Positions 1 through 12,932 of a stretch of DNA of 64,000 bases are shown here, piece after piece. Below the pieces are notes generated by a model. The model searched no databases. It saw only the letters and a list, made by a program, of their open reading frames with translations, and had not been told where the DNA came from. Position numbers and translations under genes: made by a program. This DNA comes from Isoetes taiwanensis (Eukaryota > Streptophyta > Lycopodiopsida > Isoetales > Isoetaceae), in the NCBI GenBank assembly GCA_021234155.1, contig JAJEKV010000026.1, positions 4,142,644 to 4,206,643 on the forward strand, given 5' to 3'. Every line of letters begins with the position of its first letter. Within the stretch, counting starts at the first letter, position 1.

Positions 1-1560
1 ACTCGAATAAAAACAAAACCTCACTTGAAGCTTTCCCTCCATCTTGATCCACATCATCCGGGGAATCGCCTTATTAACTATATTAACCATGAGCAAGAAA
101 GGTAACGCCCCATTAGCCATGAGTTCTAATAATCACGACAAATGCACGGTATTGTTCACCCTATACACACCTTTGTCATACCCCCATCCTTATCCGTAGT
201 TGACTTTCGAAAGTCGCTTTGCCACCTACAATTAAGTTACTTTAAATCTGTTAAAGCCCTTGATCCAGGTCTAGGAAATAAGAGTTTATCGGCTGAACGT
301 ATCATGATCACTACATGGCAACGGTTAGAGCCAGGTTCCAGCTTTACCCGAGTCTTCATTTGCTTGATTGTATAAAGCTTCTTCTATTTGTAAAAGTTCT
401 GCATCTATCTCGTTCTAATACTTCTGGCGTACTCACAAAACGTACAAACCTAAAATCAAAGGAATGAGTAAGCAGATCAGGAATGCAAATGGCCTACAAA
501 TACATGAAAATTGTATATACTTCTGCATGGTGCCCTTTGTAAACCAGCTCGCATTAATCTCTGAAGGGGGCTCCAATCTGATAGAATAGCCTCCAGCGGC
601 TGTTTGTACAATGCAACTCGTAGGTGAGTAAGGAACGGCTGCAGAAGGCCCGAAGTAAGCTTTTCTGTGACACCTTTGGTGCAGACCATGAGCTCGCATC
701 TAGATATCGCAATGCCCCATGAATAATCATGTTATTTGAAACCTAGGCTTGGTCTACATAGGTATCCAAGTTCAGTAGCCACAACAAAGGCAATCTTTGT
801 GTAGATTATTCAGGTTACAGTTGGCTTTTATAGTGAAACCGGCTGATGCTATAGAGCTCCAGGAATCGATGAAACAAATTTACAACAGACCTTTATGGAA
901 AGTAACATGTTTAACATGCTGCAAACATGCTGTAATATTTCAGAAGAAACATTATATGTACGCATTCTAGAATAATGCCAAGCTAACATTAAAGAAGATT
1001 TGCATGAATAATATTAGACCTGAGTTTAATACCTCAAATTTGATGCGTAGTTTAAGCTGCAGCAGAGTCCTGCTTTGGATGTAGCAGGAAAGAGCAGAGT
1101 CGTGTCCGGCCAAAAGGCCATCGCCATAGCCACACTCCATTTATGGCTTTTCAAGAAGAAACAGTTGGAAACATATTTTGTATATGGATCATTCGAACTG
1201 ATTATGGTGGAACCGTCCTCTTCAACAGCGTCATGAGCCCCTTCATATTCAAAGGAGCGAAAAAGGGCCTGAAAATTTCCTGGAAAAAGACAGTGTGCAG
1301 TTGGGTTTTTTGAGCTCTGTTAGGTCTTCTTGTTGTTCAGGACTGCCGGACAGAAAGAAGGGGGCCATAGCCAGTTCCGGCGACCATGGAAGAGTAGAGA
1401 ATCATAAGCCATGGAAGAGCAGAGGCTTCAGATTGTTTATGAGGCGTCCTACAACACAATCATTAGAGCAGTTAGAAGCAACATATAAGCCGGATAGAAC
1501 CGGCCGGAAATCTCTGCCTGTGCAGCTCTATCTCGGCCTATCTAGGCTATGGCGGGACGC
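1..1560. other. Non-coding stretch, no gene recognised
   Basis: I see no convincing exon here. The open frames are short, overlap on opposite strands and show no recognisable protein motif. Nothing can be said about promoters or RNA genes. Confidence 0.5.
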
Positions 1561-1566
1561 GGAGTT

Positions 1567-1648
1567 CGCCAGAATGGGGCAGAGGAAGTGGAGAGTAGAG
1601 CTGATCTCGCCGGAATGGGGCAGAGGAAGTGGAGAGCAGAGAAGGAGA
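1567..1648. repeat. Two-copy 41-bp tandem repeat
   Basis: A purine-rich segment beginning CGCCAGAATGGGGCAGAGG at 1567 is repeated 41 bases later at 1608 as CGCCGGAATGGGGCAGAGG. The copies are nearly identical, so this is a recent local duplication. No coding role is apparent. Confidence 0.85.
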
Positions 1649-2221
1649 TTCGACGGAGGAGATTGATTCAAAGCAGATAAGAACAAAAACGTGGCATCCC
1701 TAGTTTTTTTTCTTTTTTCTTCAATTTGAAAATGCAATGGGTGCATACGTGTCAGAGCCAGGGCTGCGCTCAGCCCAGAAAAATTACCTCCTATTTTTTT
1801 AAAAACGAAAAATGATACTGCTTTATATATTATAACCCTATAAGTTACTTAACGTAATGACCTTATTGGAAAACATGACCTATTTTTCGTTACGTTAAGT
1901 TAGACTTAAGTATGAGTGGGAAACCATCCTAAGGACGAGTCAATTTTTGGGAAGTGGCCAATCTTGTTAAGATGGACATGGCCTCTTCAAATGCGCGAAA
2001 GAGAGAGACCCGACAATTTTTGAGGTTGAAAGTTAAAGAACATCTCGGGACCCATCTCTTGTGGAACATCAACATAAATTAGCACTAGTGTAAAATAACA
2101 CAAGTTAAATACCTCGACCTTGTAAATCTTTTCTACACAATTTATGTGCTAGGTACCCGGCCGGAAACCCCGAAATCTGATAACCAGCCGGAAACCCCGA
2201 AATTCGGCCAGCTACCAAGCG

Positions 2222-2998
2222 TAAACCGCAGTTCTGTGAAAATTCCTGCAATATTCCTGTTTCTTTACTTTAGGTAATCAGGGTTTTATACGTTCTTGGC
2301 GGCGCCGCTTACACTGCCGCCATAGCAGAGCTTCCTATCTTGTTCGAGCGCGATAGCCGATGCCATAGCAGAGCGCCATAGCAGATGTTCCAGCGCCATA
2401 GCCGATGCCATAGCAGATCTTCGAGCGCATAGCCAATGTTCGAGCGCCATAGCGCTGTCTGGAAGTTGTGCAGCAGATAGAATGGTGGATATAATCCAGT
2501 AGTGATTAACAATAGCAACTGTTCTCATAGCAGCGTTCCAGAGCTTGTTTGCGGCAGAGCATTTGTTGCAGTTGTGTGAAGATCCCCTGCGTTTTGCCAA
2601 AGATCCCCTGTTCTTGAGCTATCAGAGCCGAGCAACACATATGGCCTTGTTCCCGAACTTGCAGATCCGGTGGAGCAAATAGGGGGCGGCGGATCTTATC
2701 TTTCAGCGCAGCCGATGAGGCGCTTTTGCAAGTAACTGCTCTGATATTCGACTCAAATCCCTTGTTTGTGTGAAGATCTACTGTTTGAGCCAGGCCCCTT
2801 TTCTTGAGCTTGCAGATCCTTTTCTTTTTGCAGCAAAGAAGCTTCAATACGAATAACAGAAACTAACAGATTCTGCCCTTTCTTCAACGATTGTAGAGAT
2901 TAAAGGGCCAAAATCGGAAAAAGAAAACCTAAAATCGCAAGAAAACTCAACGCCAGAACAAGGAAAAACCAACGGAATTTTCACAGAACTGCGGTTTA
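2222..2998. mobile_element. Foldback/MITE-like element with 25-bp terminal inverted repeats
   Basis: TAAACCGCAGTTCTGTGAAA begins at 2222, and the exact reverse complement of the same 25-base tract (2222-2246) occupies 2974-2998. This gives an element of about 777 bp. The flanks ACCAAG on the left and ACCAAT on the right could be remnants of a 5-bp target duplication, if the outer two or three bases of the termini are degenerate. The interior has no transposase; it holds a degenerate minisatellite at 2340-2460. The perfect inverted repeat is seen directly. Class II non-autonomous (MITE or foldback) identity is inferred, and the superfamily is unknown. Confidence 0.7.
2340..2460. repeat. Degenerate minisatellite GCCATAGC inside the foldback element
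   Basis: The core GCGCCATAGC or GATGCCATAGCAGA recurs about seven times with variation. Short open frames over this tract are by-products of the repeat. Confidence 0.75.
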
Positions 2999-3216
2999 TG
3001 ACCAATGAAGAACCCTATCTCGATCTTTCCATTTTCTATCCCATCCTTCTTTGTTCTAACCCCTACGATCCCAAGTTTTTACTTTTGCCCTTTGACTAAT
3101 TAAAAGCGTTTTTGCATGAGAAGTCTTGGCAGGACCATCAGCTAAATGCCTGAGATCTTAGCAGATTCATCCTTCCACTTAGCAGCCTTGGAATCGCGGT
3201 AAATGTCGGACACTGA

Positions 3217-3350
3217 CATGTTATACCCAGCCTTAAATGGCAAAAAATCGGCTAAGTCCACAAAAACGCCATGTATTTTTTTTTGGGTGTGGCTATAACA
3301 TGTCAAACACACGGATATACCACGGATATGCCCGTGGGTATAACATGTCA
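3217..3350. repeat. Short inverted repeat TGACATGTTATACCC
   Basis: TGACATGTTATACCC at 3217 is matched by its exact complement GGGTATAACATGTCA at 3336, with a further half copy (CTATAACATGTCA) between them. This could be a very short MITE remnant. No target duplication was recognised. Confidence 0.6.
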
Positions 3351-4138
3351 TGGAACCATCGCCTTGGAAGAGGAAGGCAAGTTCATCAAGGTCAAAGTCA
3401 GATCATGCCAAAACCTACCTTCGAATCGGCATCTCAAGCGGACCCAGTTGCAGGTGCAGGCTTTTCGCGAATCATCCGAGAAATGGTCTGAGACTCTGCG
3501 CCTTCTCTACACTCTAAATCATCAACTCTATAAGCACTCGTGAGGCAATCCTCACTCAAATGATGTCTTTTCTTCAGCTCTTCATTCCCTTAAAATCTCA
3601 TGGGCTGTTAAATCGTAGGCCTCCTTAAGGGCGATCCAGACCTTGGGAGGGGTCTCTGCACCTCCTATGCTTTCTAGATTTGAAGACACACTGCAATCTG
3701 TTGTGTCCGTATCACTTCTCCCAAAAAATTTCTTATTCCTTTGGCCTGATCCGATCACCCTTTTGCCTAAAACTGTCTGCAGATCCCGCCGGACGAATAT
3801 AGTAGGATCAATTTTTTCCTTCCAATTTTTACCCTTGAACAATCAGACATTACGCCGCCGCACAATTTAATCCGGGTCGGCCGCCATCGCCCCTATATCT
3901 TGTTGTAAGATCTTTCCTTTTCTGAGCATGGGATCACCAAATATGGCCAGATATCCTTCCTTTCTGAGCTATCTTCATGCGCCGACACTTAGAAAACCTA
4001 CGACAGAGATGGTCCGATCGATCAAAACAAATGCAAAACAGAGATTATATGCCCTAGAAAGATGACCCAAGAAGGAAAATCGATACCCTAGACGGGAAAG
4101 CCAATCGATCCAATTCCAGAAAGATGATTACACTACCA

Positions 4139-4188
4139 AACAAACAACAGATTTTAACTACCAAACAAACAACAGATTTTAACTTAAA
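4139..4188. repeat. Two-copy 25-bp tandem repeat
   Basis: CAAACAACAGATTTTAACT with its preceding ACCAAA appears twice in immediate succession. Simple local duplication. Confidence 0.85.
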
Positions 4189-4399
4189 AGGATGATTCGG
4201 GGTTGTTCCTTCAAAGCACATACCACATACGTTAGCATGGCGGCATCGAGCAAATCCGAAGGCGAGTTCGCCATAGAAGCCACAGCTTCAAGAATAGATA
4301 TAACCAGATCATCGTGCAGAAAATCTAGCATAGAAGACAACCTTGCATTCTTCGAAGCCCTCAAGCACCAATTTGGGCGCTTGGAACATGCCATTTTTC

Positions 4400-4481
4400 T
4401 TCGTTTTTTCTCCGTTGGTCTCATAAAAAACGTGATTCCGTTCGTTTTTTCTCCGTTGGTCTCATAAAAAACGTGATTCCG
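4400..4481. repeat. Two-copy 41-bp tandem repeat
   Basis: The unit starting TTCGTTTTTTCTCCGTTGG at 4400 repeats exactly at 4441. The open frames crossing it inherit a duplicated peptide, which argues against a functional protein here. Confidence 0.9.
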
Positions 4482-4969
4482 TCGGAGGCAGAAGCATAGC
4501 TCCTCTTCCTGGTCCTCACGAATTAAATAGAACAGAAGCAGAGCTCCAAAAGGATCCACCGGAACTACGAGATCGCTCCTGGGTTGAGATGCCATAGCTC
4601 CCTGTGCTCGATCGACGGAAAATGGGAGGGCATGTCTGAATGTAAAGAAACCAGGAAGGGGCTGAACATTTAATGTTGACGGCTTTCTACCGACGGCCAA
4701 GATTAAACTGTAAAATCCAATGGCCAAGATCGAATAGCGAAACTGTGGCAATTATACCACCGACGATGATTTTTGGAACTATTTACCCTCACCTCTGCTC
4801 AATTTTTTCACACTATTGTGGCTGAAACTACGCCACCGACAAATAAAGGATTCAAAGTTGTTGCCACCTCACTAAGGGGCATTAAATTTTCACTACTTTT
4901 TGTTATTTGTCCAAGCCACCTGATTGTGCCACCTCATGACATTATAATCAATATAAGCGGCTAAATCTA

Positions 4970-5200
4970 AATTGTAGACCTCACAATTTAGACGGTCTAG
5001 ACGGCCGAGATCAAAAGCCCTAAATAAGGGGCCTTTGTGTGAACGGCCAAGATCAAAACCCTAAATCCAAGGGCTTAGATCAAAAGCCCCAAATAAGAGG
5101 CCATTTATAGTGGCATTTAATATCATTGACTTTTTTACGGACGGCCTAGATCAAATCCCTAAATCCAACGGCCCACGTCAAAAGCCCCAAATAAGGCAAG
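4970..5200. repeat. Degenerate repeats of GATCAAAAGCCC...AAATAAGG
   Basis: The phrase CGGCC(A/G)AGATCAAAAGCCC followed by AAATAAGGGGCC or AAATCCAAGGG recurs four to five times. The same phrase appears at the right end of both copies of the 1.82-kb duplication (about 10832-10930 and 12650-12750), so it belongs to a dispersed family. A transposon-end origin is possible but unproven. Confidence 0.6.
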
Positions 5201-5269
5201 GCACCTTCCTTGCACCTTCCTTAAAAGAAATCAAGGGCCACGATTTCTCACGTGCCCGATCGACAGTTC

Positions 5270-5325
5270 AGGGATGGGGTGCATGCCCCATGCATGGCCC
5301 ATGCATGCCCCCCATCAAATCCAAG
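5270..5325. repeat. Nested palindromic GCATGC/CCATGCATGG tract
   Basis: GGGGTGCATGCCCC and CCATGCATGGCCCATGCATG lie back to back. Each is locally self-complementary, so the tract can fold into small hairpins. Function unknown. Confidence 0.6.
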
Positions 5326-6457
5326 GGCCATTGTCGTGCCACCTCAAGAAATGGACGGCCGAGATGAATCTCTACCCACACTCAACCCCCCATAGGACCC
5401 ATAAAATAATTGTATGTATATACAAGTATTTGTACTATGAATGGGTATGTCACTTATGGTTAATAAAGATCTGGAACTAGTCCAAGCTTAAACAGATCAG
5501 TATCTAAAGTTAAGTGTCAGGAATTAAGTTAGAAGAAGTCAATATCACAGTGGAAATTGCATCAATCAACATTGCCATAAAGTTTCGTATAATTTCATAG
5601 TCTTTCTCTGAACATATAGTTGTCTACTAGTTAAGAATCTACAATAAATAATCATAGGTGAATTCTAAAATTTTAATTGTCCAAATCAAATTAAATGTTC
5701 GATAGCAAATATCATAATCCACTCATTTAAGGATAGATTTAGTAGTGTCTTTAATGCACATCTTATTTGAGATTTTACCTTCTCAATTAGTTCTCTGAAG
5801 CTGAATAACTTGCTTGATAGCTATTCAATGACCATCTTGGAATAGGAGTTGGGGAGTTGCATAGCCAATTCCACTCCTAATTCTCTTGTTAAAATGCTAA
5901 TTATGACGTCTCTCAACCAGTTAGAACATTCTCTAGCAGTCATAATTTGGAAAGTGGCAAATTCTATACAAAAGATTGTATACGCATTGGGTGGGTTGTT
6001 CTTTTTTCCACAACAAAAATGCATTTTTGTTGCGTAACGATTGACATGAAACAATATAAATGTTTTATTTCTTCACAATGATCATAGATTGCATATTTTC
6101 TGTCCCCCTTGGCAGGCCAGAAAACAGCCCAAGGGGCCTTTGGCATAACGGAAAGGATCATTTGGGGCTAGTGAGAGGATTGATTGATGCAAGTCTTCTA
6201 ATGATAAAGGTTGCACCAACGTCTGTTGTTGTTCATGTCTACAATTTGTTGCACTTTTGAGATCAATAACTCTTCAAATATTTCCTGGTATGGTCTCAAA
6301 GAAACTTTTTAAAATATTCATGTAGAAACCCTTTCAAGTCATCTCAACTCTACAAAATTGACCCATCTTCTAATGCGATGCTAGATAATGCCATTGATTT
6401 TTTCTTTTGCTTTGCAGCCTTGGAAAAGAATTTTGAATATTTATCGGCCTACTTAAG

Positions 6458-6805
6458 TCATGTTAAACCATCTTTATTTCTATTCTTTACTACTTGAACC
6501 TCCTTACTTTTAATTTTATCCAGTATTGGTTTTTTTTCCACCCCGTCATTGGGCCCCTTTTCTCTCAATGCTATGAGTCGTGCATATAGTCTATCCTTTC
6601 CGATCTGCCCCATAACTTTGCAAAAAAAAATTATGCTTGCTAACGCAACCATGGGGGCTTTTATGCCGACATTGGACTTGAACGCATCTTGCCATAATTC
6701 TTTGCATTTGGTCCGTGGTCGATTAAAAAATATATTCGATTCTATTATATTCGTCCTTAAACTCCATTCTTTGAATTTGTCCTTTGTCACATATTGCATT
6801 CTCAA
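6458..6805 (-). CDS. Hypothetical ORF, 115 aa, unrecognised
   Basis: This is one of the few open frames in 5.4-8.9 kb with ordinary amino-acid composition: many charged residues and a lysine-rich C-terminus. It contains RPRTKCKELWQDAF near residue 30. I do not recognise a domain. There is no supporting neighbour, no obvious intron and no TATA box I would trust. It may be a decayed exon or chance; the surrounding 3 kb is AT-rich and looks non-coding. Confidence 0.2.
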   Translation of the reverse strand: MRMQYVTKDKFKEWSLRTNIIESNIFFNRPRTKCKELWQDAFKSNVGIKAPMVALASIIFFCKVMGQIGKDRLYARLIALREKGPNDGVEKKPILDKIKSKEVQVVKNRNKDGLT

Positions 6806-7507
6806 TCATATTTCATCTATAAAGATTGGAGGACAAAGCAAGAGCAACATGATTCAACAAGTCATATTTAGCCATGTTTAATTTATGTCTTTTTTTCGTC
6901 TTCTAGACCACAAGGCCTCTAGGACTATTCTATTTCTATTGAATAATGGTTTCTACGCATGGTACTACTCTACCCCGAAGAATATATGCCAAAGCAACAA
7001 AAGTTGTTCTCACAATGAACAATCAATAAGACAGTATTATCTTCATGGTCTCATTCTTGGGACCAAATATTTTTTCAACGATACAGTAGCTTTTTTGCCA
7101 ATTGTGCTATTTGATGCACGTTGCTGGCTTTCACGTGTATCAGCGTATTACATCACCAGAATAGATAATAAAAATATACTTGTTACAACAAATGTGCCAT
7201 TCTTATAGCAAATATAAATCAGCCAAAGATATATTTTTCACTGGCACGCTTATTGCCAACAATCCAGTGGCTCTTGTATATTATGTACCTCCTCTCCAGT
7301 TCCCAAAGGAAAAGAAATCTACAATGGTAGAGCTGGCACATGAAGCAGCACAACTCTGATCATTTCCTCCATACAACTAGGTTGTGTTGGCACTGTTGCT
7401 TCAGTCACAAAAGAACCACATTTGTCCGGGAACCAGATAGCATTGAATATGATAAACATAGCAAACAGACAAGTTCTTGCCTTCCTTCGGTTGAGTACCT
7501 TCTCCAA

Positions 7508-7552
7508 AAACTAATGCCCACAGTATCCAAAAACTAATGCCCACAGTATGAA
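7508..7552. repeat. Two-copy 23-bp tandem repeat
   Basis: CCAAAAACTAATGCCCACAG followed by TAT is present twice in a row. No gene context. Confidence 0.85.
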
Positions 7553-7559
7553 CGGCATC

Positions 7560-9150
7560 AGTTCAATTGTAACCATATTTGAGTACCATGTTGGGCTTTC
7601 ATGATTTGCAGATTTGCATGCCATGCTTCGTATTCATACTTTGCAGATTAAGAAAATCACGATGATCACTTACGTTGTCATGTCGGCAATGCAACTTCAT
7701 GATCTCCTACAGAATTTGTCAAGAATTGACCGCCCTTCTCAAGCAAGGTATATAAAGCACATTGCTCTGCTTGCTGAAATTGAGCTCCCTTTTCGTTTGG
7801 GAGGCCAATACCGCACTACGATCTTCCAATAATGTTTTTGATGGGTAATGGACCCCTAAAACCATATTAAATAGCTTAATGAGTACACTTTTCCCGCCCT
7901 AAGAAATCGTCGAAAATAATTTGAAAGTTTCTCACCAAACATGAGAATCACAAATTGTTGTTCCTATTATCTCCCATTACAAATACATTCCCATTGGGCA
8001 CATAATCGCACATAATCCAAAGACAAAATTTAAATTGGGCCTCTAATCATTAAGGAGTAGAAGTTAACGTAACTTCATCTTGTCATATCCATATCATAAG
8101 TTGGAGGCTCAGCAATAAACTTCTCATCCTTTGGAGTTCCATTGATCAAAAGTTTAACATTGTGCACCTACATATGTTGATGCATAGACAGAATTAAGGC
8201 CTCAAATAATAATGAACATTGACTAAAATGATCGTGAAGCCCTCTTTCTGTAGGACATTGGAAGTGTCAACACAACATTCTGGAGATTTGGGGCAACATA
8301 AAATGCACAAATTGGTACACTACCTGCATGGATTTTGGAGCTTTGAAAATAACAATTTCGTTAACATTTGGGCTTCTAAAGAAGTAGGAAACCTGCAAAC
8401 AAATTAGCATAAACAGTATGAGCACTAGATCGTCCTAAGACTCAACATAAAGCAGCCAAACAACAATCAAAGTAGTGAGACAAACCGAGGCAACATACCT
8501 GGTGAATTTAATCATTTCATATAGCAGTAAACTCAGACAACTTCTTGCAATCCCAATTGTTCTTTTATGGGTTAAACCATATTATTACAACCTGGACCAC
8601 AGTCTGATAAAAGAATTGAAGGAAAATATTAGAACACAGCTTTTTCAAACCTACAAGCATTTCGCAGTATATAGCATCTATGAGAATGTGTTAGCGGCCT
8701 TGTGTAGTGATATGGGAAAGTTTCTATGTGCATATATGCGAAACCAAAGTATGCAGATAGACCAACAAAACTGTCTGTTATTTGTGCCTGCAACAACATG
8801 CACTAACATGCGTAACCTGTGCAAACAATTTTAAAGTAGACACATAGAGTGCATCTCAGAAATAAGGTATGGTGCTTAGACATAATGGCAGATGATGATG
8901 AAGACCTGTTGATTAACTAAATTTATGTCTATAGTCCACAAATGCCTGTCATTGGTGCACAGAACAACATGCGCCCACAATTTGCTTCACATAATGTTTT
9001 ATATGTGAGAGCATGCAAATTAGAATGCAGTTTGCAATCTATACAGGACCCAAGCATACAAACTAAACTCACAAAATTGCGTTTATCCTCCATGGAGACC
9101 AAACCTCTACTGACCGCACCTTTACTGTAACAAAGAGCAAACCTCGAATA
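7560..9150. other. Non-coding stretch, no gene recognised
   Basis: AT-rich sequence with scattered short frames. The longest frame, 8475-8834, is rich in rare-type residues and has no motif. Nothing supportable. Confidence 0.5.
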
Positions 9151-10968
9151 TGGCAATCTACGTCTCACCTGGTCACTGAAGTCGGAATGCAATCTGCAAA
9201 AATAAAGCCTTGCATAATATGCTTAGCAACTGCACAATCCGTGAATTCGATCCAAATTGACAGTAAGAATAAAGCGTTGGCCTAGTAGCCAAGGAAAATA
9301 CGTTGAATCCTGGAGTAGATAAGTGCCAGATTAATGCCAAAGCAGTAGATTGGCTACCGAGAAAAAATATCGAACCCCAAGACCAAAAATCGAAAGTGCC
9401 CAAAGATAGGCAGAAAGTTTCGTGGTTCTTCCTCTCTTTCAAATTTTCGTCCTCGTCCATTTAAGCTTCTGCACAACAAAACATGAGAGTAAGATTCAGG
9501 ACTGAATTCTCTGGCTAAAATGACTATGGGCGAAATGCAGGCAAGAAAAAGAAAAAAGAAAGAAAAACCACCATGCATTCGAGAAAACAGAAGCAAATGA
9601 TTGATTTTTAAATGTAACATCACCACCAAGTCGACCATGAACTCTGCACTAAGATCTCTAGATCGAAAACGATCTACCATCGTGGCTAAGCTCAGCCGGT
9701 CAAAATGGGATAAGCTCGTGCATAAGCCCTGGAAAAGACCTTCAAAGGATGAAACACATAGCTGGCCATGGAAACAGAGTTAAGTTTAGACCGATCAAAC
9801 AAACTTACAGAAAGAAAAGGTCGGCTTATGAAGAAACAAATGGAAATCTTAGGAAGTCATGACCTGGAAAGAAAATGCAGGAAGCAAGTCCGGTAGAAAC
9901 TCATCGGATAGAAACTCATCGGATACCTTATAAAATCAGTGTAGAGCTCATCGGAATGCTCATTCAAATTTAGAGAACGATTTTGTGAGATTCACAAGCC
10001 GATCTTTAGAAACAAAAACAAAGCCTGGAGGAAGAAACCCAGATGATATAATTCGAGCTTTGCCATGAGAAAAATCGATTTTCTATAACCTTTTTTTCCC
10101 CTTAGTGCTGATGCCTCTGCTGCTGCCAAAGAGAAGATAAATTTTCACCCATTTGCATTTGCGGATTACCAAACGAATAAGGCGACGTGGGAAGCCCAGA
10201 GATCTCAGAATGCTGCTTAGTGAAGGCGTAAGAAGAAGATGAAAGCCCTGAAACCTCAGATCCCACTGCCGATTCAATAAGAAAAGGATGAAAAAACCTA
10301 AACAATACACCAAGCTAAGTTATTTGACAAATGAAGACATGACCTAGACTGTTTTACATCCTCTTGCTGCTTCAAAGAACATTGAAGTCCGGCAGAGCAC
10401 CATGCCAAAGCCATTTCTGAAGCCTACGTCAGCTGCCAACAATTTTTGGCTTGCCTACTACACAGATTCAGATATGTATATTTCCCCATCCAAATAGAAA
10501 ATAGAAGCCGACATCAGCTTCAGCTCACAGACAGAAGTTGGGTTCCAAATGAAAAAATAGACGCTATTGTTCGTCAACCTGCGCCATCAAAGGCGGACAT
10601 GCAAATGCCTAAGCCATGCAATCGATCTTGGCAGGCAGAAGAAGGAAAATGAATAGGCATATGCATTACCATCCAACTGCCTCAATCCGCCATAGCCAGA
10701 AGATGAGTGAAAAACAAAGCAATCGAGAAGCCAATGATACGGATTCTTGCCATTAATTTTTGCTGCAACATACATTGATTGCACTTAATATTTGTGCCTA
10801 ACTCTCGGCCATTGATCTGCACATTCAACGGACGTGATCAAAAGCCCCAAATGAAGGGGTCATTTGAGGTGGCTGATTTGGGGGCTTAACGTGGGCCGTC
10901 CAGATCTGAGATGAACGGCCAGGATCAAAATGTCTACACACATCTACACACAAATATAATTGTATATA
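9151..10968. repeat. Tandem duplication, copy 1 (about 1818 bp)
   Basis: The unit starts TGGCAATCTACGTCTCACC and is followed immediately by copy 2 starting with the same bases at 10969. Landmarks align at offsets of 1818-1820 along the whole length. The junction shows a few bases of TATATGG microhomology. The unit itself holds no recognised gene. Differences from copy 2 are few but concentrated in small clusters (see findings). Confidence 0.95.
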
Positions 10969-12788
10969 TGGCAATCTACGTCTCACCTGGTCACTGAAGT
11001 CGGAATGCAATCTGCAAAAATAAAGCCTTGCATAATATGCTTAGCAACTGCACAATCCGTGAATTCGATCCAAATTGACAGTAAGAATAAAGCGTTGGCC
11101 TAGTAGCCAAGGAAAATACGTTGAATCCTGGAGTAGATAAGTGCCGGATTAATGCCAAAGCAGAGATTGGGCGCCTGAGAAAAATACTGAACCCCAAGAC
11201 CCGAAAATCGAGCAGGCCCAGCATAGGCAGAAAGTTTCGTGGTTCTTCCTCTCTTTCAAATTTTCGTCCTCGTCCATTTAAGCTTCTGCACAACAAAACA
11301 TGAGAGTAAGATTCAGGACTGAATTCTCTGGCTAAAATGACTATGGGCGAAATGCAGGCAAGAAAAAGAAAAAAGAAAGAAAAACCACCATGCATTCGAG
11401 AAAACAGAAGCAAATGATTGATTTTTAAATGTAACATCACCACCAAGCCGACCATGAACTCTGCACTAAGATCTCTAGACTGAAAACAGTTGGCCATCAG
11501 GGCTAAGCTCAGGCCGGTCAAAATGGGATAAGCTCGTGCATAAGCCCTGGAAAAGACCTTCAAAGGATGAAACACATAGCTGGCCATGGAAACAGAGTTA
11601 AGTTTAGACCGATCAAACAAACTTACAGAAAGAAAAGGTCGGCTTATGAAGAAACAAATGGAAATCTTAGGAAGTCATGACCTGGAAAGAAAATGCAGGA
11701 AGCAAGTCCGGTAGAAACTCATCGGATAGAAACTCATCGGATACCTTATAAAATCAGTGTAGAGCTCATCGGAATGCTCATTCAAATTTAGAGAACGATT
11801 TTGTGAGATTCACAAGCCGATCTTTAGAAACAAAAACAAAGCCTGGAGGAAGAAACCCAGATGATATAATTCGAGCTTTGCCATGAGAAAAATCGATTTT
11901 CTATAACCTTTTTTTCCCCTTAGTGCTGATGCCTCTGCTGCTGCCAAAGAGAAGATAAATTTTCACCCATTTGCATTTGCGGATTACCAAACGAATAAGG
12001 CGACATGGGAAGCCCAGAGATCTCGAATCGCCGCTTAGTGAAGGCGTAAGAAGAAGATGAAAGCCCCAAACCTCTCGATCCCAATGCCGATTCAATAAGA
12101 AAAGGATGAAAAAACCTAAACAATACACCAAGCTAAGTTATTTGACAAATGAAGACATGACCTAGACTGTTTTACATCCTCTTTGTCGCTTCAAAGAACA
12201 TTGAAGTCCGGCAGAGCACCATGCCAAAGCCATTTTGAAGCTTCCACGTCCACCGCCAACAATTTTTGGCTTGCCTACTACAATGATTCAGATATGTATA
12301 TTTCCCCATCCAAATAGAAAATAGAAGCCGACATCGCCTTCAGCTCACGCACGTAAGTTGGGTTCCAAATGAAAAAATAGACGCTATTGTTCGTCAACCT
12401 GCGCCATCAAAGGCGGACATGCAAATGCCTAAACCATGCAATCGATCTTGGCAGGCAGAAGAAGGAAAATGAATAGGCATATGCATTACCATCCAACTGC
12501 CTCAATCCGCCATAGCCAGAAGATGAGTGAAAAACAAAGCAATCGAGAAGCCAATGATACGGATTCTTGCCATTAATTTTTGCTGCAACATACATTGATT
12601 GCACTTAATATTTGTGCCTAACTCTCGGCCATTGATCTGCACATTCAACGGACGTGATCAAAAGCCCCAAATGAAGGGGTCATTTGAGGTGGCTGATTTG
12701 GGGGCTTAACGTGGGCCGTCCAGATCTGAGATGAACGGCCAGGATCAAAATGTCTACACACATCTACACACAAATATAATTGTATATA
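10969..12788. repeat. Tandem duplication, copy 2 (about 1820 bp)
   Basis: This is the second, abutting copy of 9151-10968, ending in an AT-rich tract (TATATATAAGAGATATAAG). A minus-strand frame of 209 codons (10991-11620) is open here, but its counterpart in copy 1 is interrupted. It has no recognisable domain, so I do not call it a gene. Confidence 0.95.
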
Positions 12789-12932
12789 TATAAGAGATAT
12801 AAGAGATAAGAGATATATATATTAAAAACGAAATTTAAAATGTAGGTTTTACATACGTGCTCAAGATTATTAAAGCAACTTAGAGAAAATCAGTTGTTGG
12901 AGCCAATGGGATCGTGCCACATGGCTTTTTGG

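Noticed and set aside
3237-3543. Possible coding frames with KFIKVKVRSCQNLP
   Set aside because: No splice context or family match, and the start lies within an inverted repeat.
8475-8834. 119-codon frame as a gene
   Set aside because: Residue composition is that of AT-rich non-coding sequence with no motif; no supporting features.
10991-11620. 209-codon minus-strand frame in duplication copy 2
   Set aside because: The matching frame in copy 1 is broken, there is no domain or splice structure, and the residue mix is that of random AT-rich DNA.
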